DNA from: Candidatus Sordicultor fermentans
GTDB taxonomy: Bacteria; Atribacterota; Atribacteria; Atribacterales; Caldatribacteriaceae
Reading direction: 5' to 3'
DNA: 16,996 bases
NCBI GenBank assembly: GCA_002385475.1
Contig: DGDO01000123.1
Location: 9,506 to 26,501 of the forward strand
Shown here: piece by piece, positions 6,626 through 14,832 of the stretch
How the letters are laid out: each line of letters opens with the position of its first letter
How positions within the stretch are numbered: position 1 is the first letter of the stretch
The notes under the pieces: generated by a model
Told to the model about the DNA's origin: nothing
The model's input: the letters and a program-made list of their open reading frames with translations, nothing else
Databases searched by the model: none
Translations under genes and position numbers: made by a program

Positions 6626-6920
6626 GCTGGAAGAAGAGAGCACTACAGAAAACAAAGTGGTCATCACCGTGGTGGGTAAAGATAGAATAGGAATTATTGC
6701 TGCTATTACTTCTTGCCTTGCCGAGCGCGAGGTAAACATCGAAGATATCACCCAAAAAATATTGGGAGAGTATTTTACCATGATTTTGGTGGGAGACATA
6801 TCCCAATGCCCGGTGAGCCTTGCAGAACTACACCGCGACCTCAACCACAAAGGGGAGGAGATCGGGGTTAAAGTCTATATGCAGCACGCCAGCATTTTCC
6901 GGGCTATGCATCGGATTTGA
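6603..6920 (+). CDS. ACT-domain protein, UPF0237 family
   Basis: I choose ATG 6603 over GTG 6573 because aggcggag lies about 6 nt before it and the ten extra residues would be a lysine-rich extension unlike the family. The product (105 aa) has a short acidic leader and one ACT domain from about residue 18 to 98. It begins KVVITVVGKDRIGIIAAITS, with the Gly-Ile loop typical of small-ligand binding, and contains NIEDITQKILGEYFTMIL. UPF0237 proteins are nearly always beside UPF0210, as here, and are thought to be an amino-acid-sensing partner, but the ligand is unproven. It overlaps endonuclease V by 23 bases, so the genes are co-translated. Confidence 0.88.
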   Translation: MDDIPFHELEEESTTENKVVITVVGKDRIGIIAAITSCLAEREVNIEDITQKILGEYFTMILVGDISQCPVSLAELHRDLNHKGEEIGVKVYMQHASIFRAMHRI

Positions 6921-6928
6921 GGTGAAAA

Positions 6929-8293
6929 ATGCTTTTTGACCGCTCAGAAATTTTAGAAACGCTGCGTATGCTGGAAATAGAGAATTTAGATGTTCGAACG
7001 GTAACTCTGGGGATTAATCTTCTGGATTGCCGCTCGGGTGATTTTTCTTCCACCATAGAAAAAGTAGCAGAAAAGATTCGTCATCTCTCTCTTCCTTTCC
7101 ATGAGATAGTAGAAGAAACTTTTATCAAGTATGGGATTCCTGTAGTGAACCGACGGATAGCTATATCCCCGGTGTCTTTTCTTTTAGACGGTAGAGAAAG
7201 AAAAGAAGAAGTTGTAGCTCTGGCCCGGAGATTGGACGATTTAGCACGAGAGCTCCAGGTTGATTTTATAGGGGGATTCAGTGCTTTAGTTCCCAAAGGA
7301 TGTACCCCCGGAGACTTGTTGCTTATTGATTCTCTCCCCCTTGTTCTCTCACAAACCCAGAGAATTTGTGGCTCGGTAAATTTAGCTTCCAGCCGCAGCG
7401 GAATAAATGTGGATGCTATTTTAAAGATGGGAGAGACAATCAAAGAAACCTCTCTTTTAACTGCTCAAGAAGGAGGCATAGGCTGTGCCAAATTAGTGAT
7501 TTTTGCCAATGCCCCAGAAGACAATCCTTTTATGGCTGGAGCTTTCCACGGACCGGGAGAAGCAGATGCGGCCTTGAATGTGGGAGTAAGTGGCCCGGGA
7601 GTTATCAAAGAAGCCATCCGCAGAAAACCAGAAGCAGATTTAGGAGAAATAGCTGAAGTGGTAAAAAGGACTGCTTTCAAAATCACAAGAGTGGGAGAGT
7701 TGATAGGTAAAGAAATAGCTCAAAAGCTGGGAGTACCTTTCGGAATTGTAGATTTATCTCTGGCTCCCACACCCCGGGTGGGAGATAGCGTAGCGGAGAT
7801 TTTAGAGGAGATGGGTTTAGAAAAATGTGGAGCCTGGGGTTCCACTTTAGCTCTGGCTCTTTTAACTGATGCCTGTAAAAAAGGAGGAGCTATGGCTTCT
7901 TCTTCGGTGGGAGGATTAAGCGGAGCCTTTATCCCGGTTAGTGAGGATGCCGGGATGACCGAATCGGTGAAAGTGGGAGCCTTGAAATTGGAAAAATTAG
8001 AAGCTATGACCAGTGTTTGTTCGGTAGGTTTAGATATGATTGCCATCCCTGGCGAGGTATCCAAAGAGACAATTTCGGCCATCATAGGGGATGAGATGGC
8101 TATTGGAGTGGTGAACCACAAAACCGTGGGGGTGCGGATAATACCAGTTCTGGGAAAGAAGCCCGGAGATAGAGTAGTGTGGGGGGGACTCTTAGGAGAG
8201 ACAGTAGTTATGGAAGTCAATCCCTTCCAGAGTAAAAATTTTATCTCCCGGGGAGGAAGAGTCCCCGCTCCTATTACCAGTCTAAAAAATTAG
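6929..8293 (+). CDS. UPF0210/DUF711 (PFL-like) family protein
   Basis: This 454-residue protein matches the UPF0210 family across its length, including VRTVTLGINLLDC near the start, FIGGFSALVPKGCTPGD, NLASSRSGINVDAI, FHGPGEADAALNVGVSGPGV, AWGSTLALALLTDACKKGGA and a final KNFISRGGRVPAP. The fold resembles pyruvate formate-lyase, but the glycyl-radical machinery is not evident, and the reaction is unknown. The ribosome site gaggtg overlaps the stop of the ACT gene 8 nt upstream, so the two form a tight pair. Its TAG stop overlaps the stop of the convergent leuD by four bases (ttag, 8290-8293), with no terminator between them. Confidence 0.9.
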   Translation: MLFDRSEILETLRMLEIENLDVRTVTLGINLLDCRSGDFSSTIEKVAEKIRHLSLPFHEIVEETFIKYGIPVVNRRIAISPVSFLLDGRERKEEVVALARRLDDLARELQVDFIGGFSALVPKGCTPGDLLLIDSLPLVLSQTQRICGSVNLASSRSGINVDAILKMGETIKETSLLTAQEGGIGCAKLVIFANAPEDNPFMAGAFHGPGEADAALNVGVSGPGVIKEAIRRKPEADLGEIAEVVKRTAFKITRVGELIGKEIAQKLGVPFGIVDLSLAPTPRVGDSVAEILEEMGLEKCGAWGSTLALALLTDACKKGGAMASSSVGGLSGAFIPVSEDAGMTESVKVGALKLEKLEAMTSVCSVGLDMIAIPGEVSKETISAIIGDEMAIGVVNHKTVGVRIIPVLGKKPGDRVVWGGLLGETVVMEVNPFQSKNFISRGGRVPAPITSLKN

Positions 8294-8784
8294 TGAGATT
8301 TAACTCTTTCTTTTACTAAATTCATCAATCCTCCCCGCTCTATTATCTCTTGCAAGAAAGGAGGAAAGGGGTTAACTTGGAAAGTATCCCCACTGGTTAA
8401 GTCTTTGATTTCTCCTTTATCCAGGTCGATTTCCAGTTGATCTCCCTCTTTAATTTTTTCCGCTGCTTCTTCTGATTCCAGTATGGGTAGACCAATGTTT
8501 ACAGCATTGCGATAAAAAATACGGGCAAAAGAAGCGGCAATAACTGCCTTCGCTCCTGATGCTTTAATAGCCAAAGGGGCATGCTCACGGGAAGAGCCAC
8601 AACCGAAATTTTTCCCTGCTACCAGGATAGCAGAAGAAGCTTTCTCGGAGAAGGTGGGGTCTAAACTTTCTAAGCAATGCCGAGCTAACTCTGCAGGGTC
8701 AGTGGATGTGAGATAGCGAGCCGCGATTATTACATCAGTATCTATATTATCCCCGTATTTCAGAGCTTTTCCACTTATTATCAT
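8290..8784 (-). CDS. leuD: 3-isopropylmalate dehydratase, small subunit
   Basis: The 164-residue swivelling subunit pairs with LeuC to isomerise 2-isopropylmalate to 3-isopropylmalate in leucine synthesis. Family marks are the early GDNIDTDVIIAARYL segment, the substrate-loop YLTSTDP (residues 24-30) and the active-site GCGSSREHAP (61-70). The length is that of the short archaeal/Bacillota type, not the roughly 200-residue enterobacterial form, and matches the partner LeuC. The start ATG 8784 has gaggtgac upstream and lies 14 nt after leuC. It is the last gene of the operon; no leuB follows. Related subunits serve in homoaconitase, but the ilv-leu context points to leucine. Confidence 0.93.
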   Translation of the reverse strand: MIISGKALKYGDNIDTDVIIAARYLTSTDPAELARHCLESLDPTFSEKASSAILVAGKNFGCGSSREHAPLAIKASGAKAVIAASFARIFYRNAVNIGLPILESEEAAEKIKEGDQLEIDLDKGEIKDLTSGDTFQVNPFPPFLQEIIERGGLMNLVKERVKSH

Positions 8785-8798
8785 TTTGTCACCTCGTC

Positions 8799-10058
8799 TT
8801 AAATTTGATCGGGAGCAGCAATGTAGCCTGCCACAGCGGAGCTCGCTGCTACATAGGGGTTGGCAAGATAAACCTCGCTCTTTACATGTCCCATTCTTCC
8901 TAAGAAGTTTCGGTTAGTGGTAGATACACATTTTTCTCCTTCTGCTAAAACTCCCAGATGTCCCCCGAGACACGGTCCACAAGAAGGAGGAGCAATTATC
9001 CCTCCTGCTTCTAAGAAAATTCGCAACAACCCCTCTTTTTCGGCTTGTTTTAAAACCGAAGGAGTTCCCGGGAAAATCAAGAGCCTTACCCGGGGGTTGA
9101 CTTCCCGGCCTTTTAGCACTTGCGCTGCCATCCTCAAATCTTCCATACGGCCATTGGTGCAGGAGCCAATCACTACCTGGTCAATCTCTATTTTGGGAAT
9201 AGAATAAACGGAATGAGTATTGCTGGGTAGGTGGGGAAAAGCCACCTGAGGCTCAAGAGAGGAAACATCAATTTCTATTATTTCTCTCCATTGAGCATCA
9301 GGGTCAGATTGGTAAACTCGAGAGAGATGAGAGGTTCTCCCGGAAACATAGTTGAGGACCTTGCTATCGGCTTCCATTATCCCATTCTTTGCTCCGGCTT
9401 CTACTGCCATATTGGCCATAGTGAAACGCTCATCCAGAGACAATTCCGATATTACTGAACCCCTGAACTCCATAGCACAATATCTTGCTCCATCTACCCC
9501 AATTTTTCCTATGGTGAAAAGGATGAGGTCTTTTCCGGTGACAAACGGTTTCCTTTTCCCCTCATAGAGAAAAAGAATTGATTCTGGAACTCGCAGCCAG
9601 GTTTCTCCCAACACCCAGCTGGCGGCGATATCAGTGCTTCCCATCCCCGTGGAAAACGCTCCCAGCGCTCCATAGGTACAGGTATGAGAATCAGCTCCAA
9701 TCACCAGATCCCCGGGAGCTATCAGCCCTTCTTCGGGAAGAAGCACATGTTCTATTCCCGCTTTTCCTCCCTCAAAAAAATGAGATATCCCGTATTTCCG
9801 GGCAAAGTCTCGCATCAACTTTACGTTTTGAGCAGAAGCGATGTCTTTACAAGGAGTGTTATGGTCGGCAACCAAAACCACCTTATCAGGGTCAAAGATT
9901 CGGTCAATTTTCTGTTTTTCCAGTTCCTTGATACTCAAAGGAGCAGTGATATCATTGGCTAAAGCCAGGTCAATTTTTACTTGCACCAGTTCTCCGGGAA
10001 TTACTTTTTCTTTTTGAGCGTGAGCAGCTATGATTTTTTCAGTTATGGTCATACCCAT
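8799..10058 (-). CDS. leuC: 3-isopropylmalate dehydratase, large subunit
   Basis: The 419-residue aconitase-type subunit carries the three Fe-S ligands Cys300 (GSCTNGR), Cys360 and Cys363 (SCGPCLGGH), plus ADSHTCTYGALG (122-133) and the final NPYVAASSAVAGYI. With LeuD it forms the [4Fe-4S] isopropylmalate isomerase of leucine synthesis in the cytoplasm. It belongs to the shorter class shared by archaea, many Bacillota and homoaconitases; the enterobacterial type is about 466 residues. The ATG is one base after the leuA TAA, and the ribosome site aaggagaa lies inside the end of leuA, so translation is coupled. The context argues for isopropylmalate, not homocitrate, as substrate. Confidence 0.94.
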   Translation of the reverse strand: MGMTITEKIIAAHAQKEKVIPGELVQVKIDLALANDITAPLSIKELEKQKIDRIFDPDKVVLVADHNTPCKDIASAQNVKLMRDFARKYGISHFFEGGKAGIEHVLLPEEGLIAPGDLVIGADSHTCTYGALGAFSTGMGSTDIAASWVLGETWLRVPESILFLYEGKRKPFVTGKDLILFTIGKIGVDGARYCAMEFRGSVISELSLDERFTMANMAVEAGAKNGIMEADSKVLNYVSGRTSHLSRVYQSDPDAQWREIIEIDVSSLEPQVAFPHLPSNTHSVYSIPKIEIDQVVIGSCTNGRMEDLRMAAQVLKGREVNPRVRLLIFPGTPSVLKQAEKEGLLRIFLEAGGIIAPPSCGPCLGGHLGVLAEGEKCVSTTNRNFLGRMGHVKSEVYLANPYVAASSAVAGYIAAPDQI

Positions 10059-10059
10059 T

Positions 10060-11604
10060 TTAGTTCTCCTTATAGTCTTTTTGAGGGTTGATTTTCTTCT
10101 TCTTTTGAGCCATTCGGTTTATGGCAGCAAGATAGGCTAAAACACTGGCTACCACCACATCCTGGTTAGATCCTCTTCCTACATATTCCTGGTCTTCCCC
10201 TATTATTCTTACAATAACTTCTCCCAGCGCTTCCGTTCCTCCGGTGATAGATTGCAAAGTGTAGTTAACTAAATTGGGAGATATATCCAGCATTTTGCTT
10301 ATGGCTTTGTAAGCTGCATCTACTGGACCCACTCCGGTGGATACCCCCTCCAGTATTTCTCCACCTTCTCTGATTAGCCTCACAGTAGCAGTGGGTAAAA
10401 TGTTATTTCCTGAGCAAACGTGCACAAAATCCAGACGATATATGTCTTCTGAGCGGGATACCTCATCAGAAACAATAGCCTTGAGATCTGCTTCGGTGAT
10501 TTCTTTTTTCTGGTCAGCTAATTGTTTAAAGCGCTGGAAAGCCTGATTGAGCTCTTCTTCGGAGAGTTGATATCCTAAATCTTCTAATTTTTTAGCAAAA
10601 GCGTGGCGTCCGGAGTGTTTACCCAATACCAGCACCCTTTCTTCTCTACCGATAAGCTGAGCATCCATTATCTCGTAAGTTAGTTTATCTTTAAGTACTC
10701 CATCCTGATGAATTCCGGCCTCATGAGCGAAGGCATTCTGTCCCACTATGGCTTTATTGGGTTGCACCAGCATCCCGGTGAGTCTGCTCACCAGGCGGCT
10801 GGTGCGATATATTTCCTGAAGATTGAGAGAAGTCCGGGCTTGAAAACGGTCTTTTCTAACATGCAGCGCCATAGCTATTTCCTCTAAGGCGGCATTACCG
10901 GCTCTTTCTCCGATACCATTTATGGTGCACTCTATCTGAGTAGCACCAGCGGAAATCGCTGCTAAAGAATTAGCAGTGGCTAACCCCAAGTCGTTGTGGC
11001 AGTGGACGCTTATCTCAACTTTGTCCATACCGGGGGTATGTTCCAGAAGATAAATAATCAGTTCTTTCATTTCCTCAGGAATAGTGTATCCCACCGTATC
11101 GGGAATGTTGAGAACTGTGGCTCCCGCTTTAATCACTGCAGCGTAAATTTGGGAGAGATACTCCCAATCGGAGCGAGTGGCATCCTCAGCAGAAAATTCC
11201 ACCTCATCAGTATAGTTCCGGGCTTTTTTAACTGCCCGGACTGCTTCCTCAAGAGCTTCTTCTCTTGTTAAGTGCAGTTTGTGCTGGAGATGAATATCAG
11301 AAGTAGCCAAAAACACGTGAATAAGCGGCCGCTCGGCATGTTCCAATGCTTCTCCTGCCACTTCGATATCTTTCTCTTTGCATCGCGCCAGAGCACATAT
11401 AGCTGGTCCCTTTATCTGCTGAGCTATTAACTTCACTCCTTCGGCATCCCCAGGAGAGGCAATGGGAAAGCCTGCCTCTATAACGTCCACATTCAGCTGA
11501 GCCAGTTGTTTGGCTATCTCCAGTTTTTCTTGAGGATTAAGGCTTACCCCCGGGGATTGCTCCCCGTCTCGCAGGGTGGTGTCAAAAATCCGAATTTTCC
11601 TCAT
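10060..11604 (-). CDS. leuA: 2-isopropylmalate synthase
   Basis: This 514-residue enzyme condenses acetyl-CoA with 2-ketoisovalerate, the first committed leucine step. The TIM barrel starts with IFDTTLRDGEQSPG (catalytic Arg/Asp and metal Asp), has the metal-binding HCHND near residue 200, and the signature NGIGERAGNAALEEI. FAHEAGIHQDGVLK lies in the linker region. About residues 390-500 form the LeuA dimer/allosteric domain, so leucine feedback is likely. The final 20 residues are lysine-rich. ATG 11604 has gagggggt about 6 nt upstream and starts 12 nt after ilvC. Citramalate synthase is the main alternative, but operon position and length favour LeuA. Confidence 0.94.
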   Translation of the reverse strand: MRKIRIFDTTLRDGEQSPGVSLNPQEKLEIAKQLAQLNVDVIEAGFPIASPGDAEGVKLIAQQIKGPAICALARCKEKDIEVAGEALEHAERPLIHVFLATSDIHLQHKLHLTREEALEEAVRAVKKARNYTDEVEFSAEDATRSDWEYLSQIYAAVIKAGATVLNIPDTVGYTIPEEMKELIIYLLEHTPGMDKVEISVHCHNDLGLATANSLAAISAGATQIECTINGIGERAGNAALEEIAMALHVRKDRFQARTSLNLQEIYRTSRLVSRLTGMLVQPNKAIVGQNAFAHEAGIHQDGVLKDKLTYEIMDAQLIGREERVLVLGKHSGRHAFAKKLEDLGYQLSEEELNQAFQRFKQLADQKKEITEADLKAIVSDEVSRSEDIYRLDFVHVCSGNNILPTATVRLIREGGEILEGVSTGVGPVDAAYKAISKMLDISPNLVNYTLQSITGGTEALGEVIVRIIGEDQEYVGRGSNQDVVVASVLAYLAAINRMAQKKKKINPQKDYKEN

Positions 11605-11616
11605 TATCCTACCCCC

Positions 11617-12609
11617 TCATTTTTTGAGCCAGGGCATCATGCCTCGCAAAGTATTCCCCGTTTTCTCGATGAGGTGTTGAGCATCTTTATTTCGCAGAGC
11701 ATAATACACTGGTCGATTGGCTTGGTTTTCCAGAATCCATTCCCGGGCAAAACTTCCATCTTGAATCTCGGCTAAGATTTTCTTCATTTCTTCTCTAACT
11801 TTGTCGTTGATTACTCGAGGACCCCGGGTTAGGTCGCCGTATTCGGCGGTATCACTTACCACCTGGCGCATATTGGTGAGTCCTCCCTCATATACCAGAT
11901 CCACAATTAATTTCATCTCATGTAGACATTCAAAGTAAGCTACTTCGGGCTGATATCCGGCTTCTGCTAAAGTTTCAAAACCAGCTTTAATCAGAGCAGT
12001 CAATCCTCCACAGAGCACTGCTTGCTCACCAAATAGGTCGGTTTCGGTCTCTTCCTGAAAAGTGGTTTCTAAAACTCCTGCTCGGGTTGCCCCAATTCCC
12101 CGGGCATAAGCTAAAGCTATATCTTTGGCTTTACCGCTCGCATCTTGATAGACAGCGATGAGAGAAGGTACTCCTTTTCCTTCCTGGTACATTCTCCTTA
12201 CTAAATCTCCCGGTCCCTTGGGAGCCACCATAACCACATCCACATCCCGAGGAGGAATAATCTGGTGGTAGTGGATATTAAAGCCGTGAGAGAACATCAG
12301 CACTCCTCCGGCTTTAAGATGTGGAGCTATAGATTCTTTATAAATACCGGCTTGATATTGGTCAGGAGCCAGTATCTGAATCACGTCTCCTTTCTGGGCT
12401 GCTTCTGCGGCACTCAAAGGGGAGAACCCGGCATTGCGAGCTTTTTCAAATCCAGGAGTTCCAGGTAAATCTGACACTATAACCTCCAATCCACTATCTC
12501 TCAGGTTCTGGGCTTGAGCGCTTCCCTGGCTTCCAAAACCGATTATGGCAATTGTCTTACCTTGCAAAACCTCGAGATTGGCATCTTCATCGTAGTATAC
12601 TTTGCTCAT
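11617..12609 (-). CDS. ilvC: Ketol-acid reductoisomerase, class I
   Basis: The 330-residue class I enzyme rearranges and reduces acetolactate and acetohydroxybutyrate in valine, isoleucine and leucine synthesis. Seen are the Rossmann motif GFGSQG (24-29), FSHGFNIHY with His108, MVAPKGPG with Lys131, EETETDLFGEQ with the metal-binding Asp191 and Glu195, and CLHEMKLIVDL. Two things are odd. The cofactor loop after the second strand reads VSDLPGTPGF (45-54) where NADPH enzymes usually have VGLR..S.SW, and GPGH is GPGD (Asp135). The start ATG 12609 follows aagggaggt, 28 nt after ilvN. Function is sure; cofactor choice is an open question. Confidence 0.95.
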   Translation of the reverse strand: MSKVYYDEDANLEVLQGKTIAIIGFGSQGSAQAQNLRDSGLEVIVSDLPGTPGFEKARNAGFSPLSAAEAAQKGDVIQILAPDQYQAGIYKESIAPHLKAGGVLMFSHGFNIHYHQIIPPRDVDVVMVAPKGPGDLVRRMYQEGKGVPSLIAVYQDASGKAKDIALAYARGIGATRAGVLETTFQEETETDLFGEQAVLCGGLTALIKAGFETLAEAGYQPEVAYFECLHEMKLIVDLVYEGGLTNMRQVVSDTAEYGDLTRGPRVINDKVREEMKKILAEIQDGSFAREWILENQANRPVYYALRNKDAQHLIEKTGNTLRGMMPWLKK

Positions 12610-12637
12610 AATAAAACCTCCCTTTTTATTTTATAAG

Positions 12638-13132
12638 TTATTTTTCTTGTAAAGATTGGCTTCCTCGAGCCAGGGCGATTCTCCCCGTTCGAGTCATTTC
12701 TATGATGCCGTATTTACGTAATAACTGCTCTAAAGCATCAATTTTATCCGGAGTACCGGTTACCTCTACAATCAAGCTTTTTTCCTCTACATCCACTACC
12801 CGGGCTCGAAATATCTCCACTGTTTGCACTATTTCTGCTCTGATATCCGAGGGGGCGTTTACTTTAATTAGAGCTAACTCCCGGTCTACATAACTGGCCT
12901 GGGTGAAATCTCCCACTTTTATGACATCGATGAGTTTATAAAGTTGTTTGGTTATTTGTTCCAGGGTATCGGTGTTTCCTTCTACCACTAAAGTGATACG
13001 AGAAATGGTGGGGTCGTTAGTGGGACCCACGGCCAGACTTTCTATGTTGTATCCTCGCCGAGCAAAAAGAGAAGAAACCCGGGCTAAAACACGGGGTTTG
13101 TTCTCTACTAAAACAGAAATGATATGCTCCAC
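12638..13132 (-). CDS. ilvN: Acetolactate synthase, small regulatory subunit
   Basis: The 164-residue subunit has an N-terminal ACT domain (about 1-75; HIISVLVENKPRVLARV, RRGYNIESLAVGPT) and the usual C-terminal domain (about 80-160; ALIKVNAP, FRARVVDV, YGIIEMTRTGRIAL). It activates the catalytic subunit and gives valine feedback. Position 14, a conserved Gly in most homologues and a valine-resistance site in E. coli IlvH, is Arg here (codon cgt), while Asn11 and Asn29 are kept. The start is GTG 13132, with aggaggt 5 nt upstream. It lies 20 nt after ilvB, as expected for a paired holoenzyme. Confidence 0.95.
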   Translation of the reverse strand: MEHIISVLVENKPRVLARVSSLFARRGYNIESLAVGPTNDPTISRITLVVEGNTDTLEQITKQLYKLIDVIKVGDFTQASYVDRELALIKVNAPSDIRAEIVQTVEIFRARVVDVEEKSLIVEVTGTPDKIDALEQLLRKYGIIEMTRTGRIALARGSQSLQEK

Positions 13133-13152
13133 TGGGCACCTCCTTCTCTTTT

Positions 13153-14817
13153 TTATTCCAGAATCATCTCTTCCAGTGACTTTCCAGGAGGAACAAATGG
13201 TAGGACATTTTCTTCTTCTGCTACTCTACAATCCACCAATACCGGCTTGTTCTTAACCTCCAAAGCTCTGGAGATGACTTCCTCCAGTTCTTCTTCTTTT
13301 TCTACTTTCAAGCCCTCTCCTCCGAAAGCCCGGACTAAACTGACTAAATCAGGATTTTGAAGCTTGGTACAGGAATAGCGCCCTCCATAGAGACAACCCT
13401 GCCATTGCCGGACCATACCTAAATAAGAATTGTTGATGACAAAAATCTTGATGGGTAAGCAATAATTGACCGCGGTAACCAGCTCCTGGATTTTCATAAA
13501 AATGCTCCCGTCTCCACTGATTAAAACCACCGAACGGTCAGGGTTACCTACTTGAGCGCCAATGGAAGCAGGTAGTCCATAGCCCATTGTTCCGAGGCCC
13601 CCCGAGCTTGCCCATTGGCGGGGCACTTCACAGCGGTATATCTGTGCTGCCCACATCTGGTGCTGCCCCACGTCAGTAACTACAATGGGGTTATCGCCAT
13701 GAGTGAGCTCGTAAATTTTCTCTATCACCCGGCGGGAAGAAAGCCCTTCTTGCACTCGAGGAGCATACTCCTTTTTCCACTCTTCTGTCTTTCCTCTCCA
13801 GGAGGAACGTTTTTTCTCTTCCACTTTCTTTTCCAGTTCCGAGAGCACCATCTTAGCATCTCCTACTATGGGGATAGAAGGTTTAACATTTTTACCTATT
13901 TCTGCCGGGTCAATATCGATATGGATTATCCGAGCTCGAGGGGCAAAAGTGGCCAGACTCCCCGTTACCCGGTCGTCAAAGCGCATACCTACAGCAATTA
14001 AAAGGTCACAGTTCATCACTGCTTTATTAGCCCAGTAAGTTCCATGCATTCCCAGCATCCCTAAAGAAAGAGGATGGCTTTCGGGGAAAGCTCCTTTTCC
14101 CATTAAAGTATGAGTAACTGGAATATCCGCTTTTTCTGCTAACTTCAGAAGTGCCTCTGAAGCTCCGGAGGATATCACCCCTCCTCCAGCGATTAAGACG
14201 GGTCTTTCTGCTTCCTGGATAGCCTGAGCGGCTACTTTAATTTGGTGAGCGTGTCCTCGATAAGTGGGTCGGTAGCCAGTGATTTTAACTTTTTCAGGGA
14301 AAATGAACTCTCCTTCTTGTTGCTGAATGTCCTTGGGTAGATCAATAACCACAGGTCCTGGTCTTCCAGTGGAGGCAATGTAGAAAGCCTGCCGGACGAC
14401 ATCGGGGAGTTCTTCAAAACTGGTTACCAAAAAATTATGTTTGGTGATGGGCATGGTTATTCCCGTGGTGTCCGCTTCTTGAAAGGCATCTTTACCTATA
14501 AGGCTCGTGGCCACCTGTCCGGTGATAGCCACTAAAGGAACGGAATCCATATAAGCATTGGCGAGCCCGGTAACCAGGTTGGTAGCCCCCGGGCCTGAGG
14601 TGGCTATACACACTCCCACTTTACCTGTAGTGCGGGCATAGCCATCAGCAGCATGAGCTGCTCCCTGCTCATGTCTTACCAGGATGTGAGTTATATCTTT
14701 ATCATCCATCAAAGCATCATAAATATCAAGCACTGCTCCTCCTGGATAACCGAATATAACTTCTACTCCTTCTCTTTTCAAAAGCTCAATTAACATCTGA
14801 GCTCCTCTCATTTTCAA
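13153..14817 (-). CDS. ilvB: Acetolactate synthase, large catalytic subunit
   Basis: This thiamine-diphosphate enzyme joins two pyruvates, or pyruvate and 2-ketobutyrate. I place the start at TTG 14817: ggag lies 10 nt before it and the product begins MKMRGAQMLIELL, the usual distance from GAQ in homologues. GTG 14826 is only 1 nt from the same ggag, and ATG 14811 is 16 nt from it. The product is 554 residues. Seen are the catalytic Glu in VRHEQGAAHAADGYAR, ATSGPGATNLVTG, FQEADTTGITMPITKHN, the FAD-region GMLGMHGTYWANKA, and the ThDP/Mg motif GDGSIFMKIQEL...VINNSYLGMV. The ribosome site overlaps the ilvD stop, so the genes are coupled. Confidence 0.94.
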   Translation of the reverse strand: MKMRGAQMLIELLKREGVEVIFGYPGGAVLDIYDALMDDKDITHILVRHEQGAAHAADGYARTTGKVGVCIATSGPGATNLVTGLANAYMDSVPLVAITGQVATSLIGKDAFQEADTTGITMPITKHNFLVTSFEELPDVVRQAFYIASTGRPGPVVIDLPKDIQQQEGEFIFPEKVKITGYRPTYRGHAHQIKVAAQAIQEAERPVLIAGGGVISSGASEALLKLAEKADIPVTHTLMGKGAFPESHPLSLGMLGMHGTYWANKAVMNCDLLIAVGMRFDDRVTGSLATFAPRARIIHIDIDPAEIGKNVKPSIPIVGDAKMVLSELEKKVEEKKRSSWRGKTEEWKKEYAPRVQEGLSSRRVIEKIYELTHGDNPIVVTDVGQHQMWAAQIYRCEVPRQWASSGGLGTMGYGLPASIGAQVGNPDRSVVLISGDGSIFMKIQELVTAVNYCLPIKIFVINNSYLGMVRQWQGCLYGGRYSCTKLQNPDLVSLVRAFGGEGLKVEKEEELEEVISRALEVKNKPVLVDCRVAEEENVLPFVPPGKSLEEMILE

Positions 14818-14832
14818 CTTTATCACTCTCCT

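Noticed and set aside
7720..8220. 166-residue minus-strand frame inside the UPF0210 gene
   Set aside because: It is a shadow of a strongly conserved gene, rich in Pro/Ser/Thr as such shadows often are, with no ribosome site.
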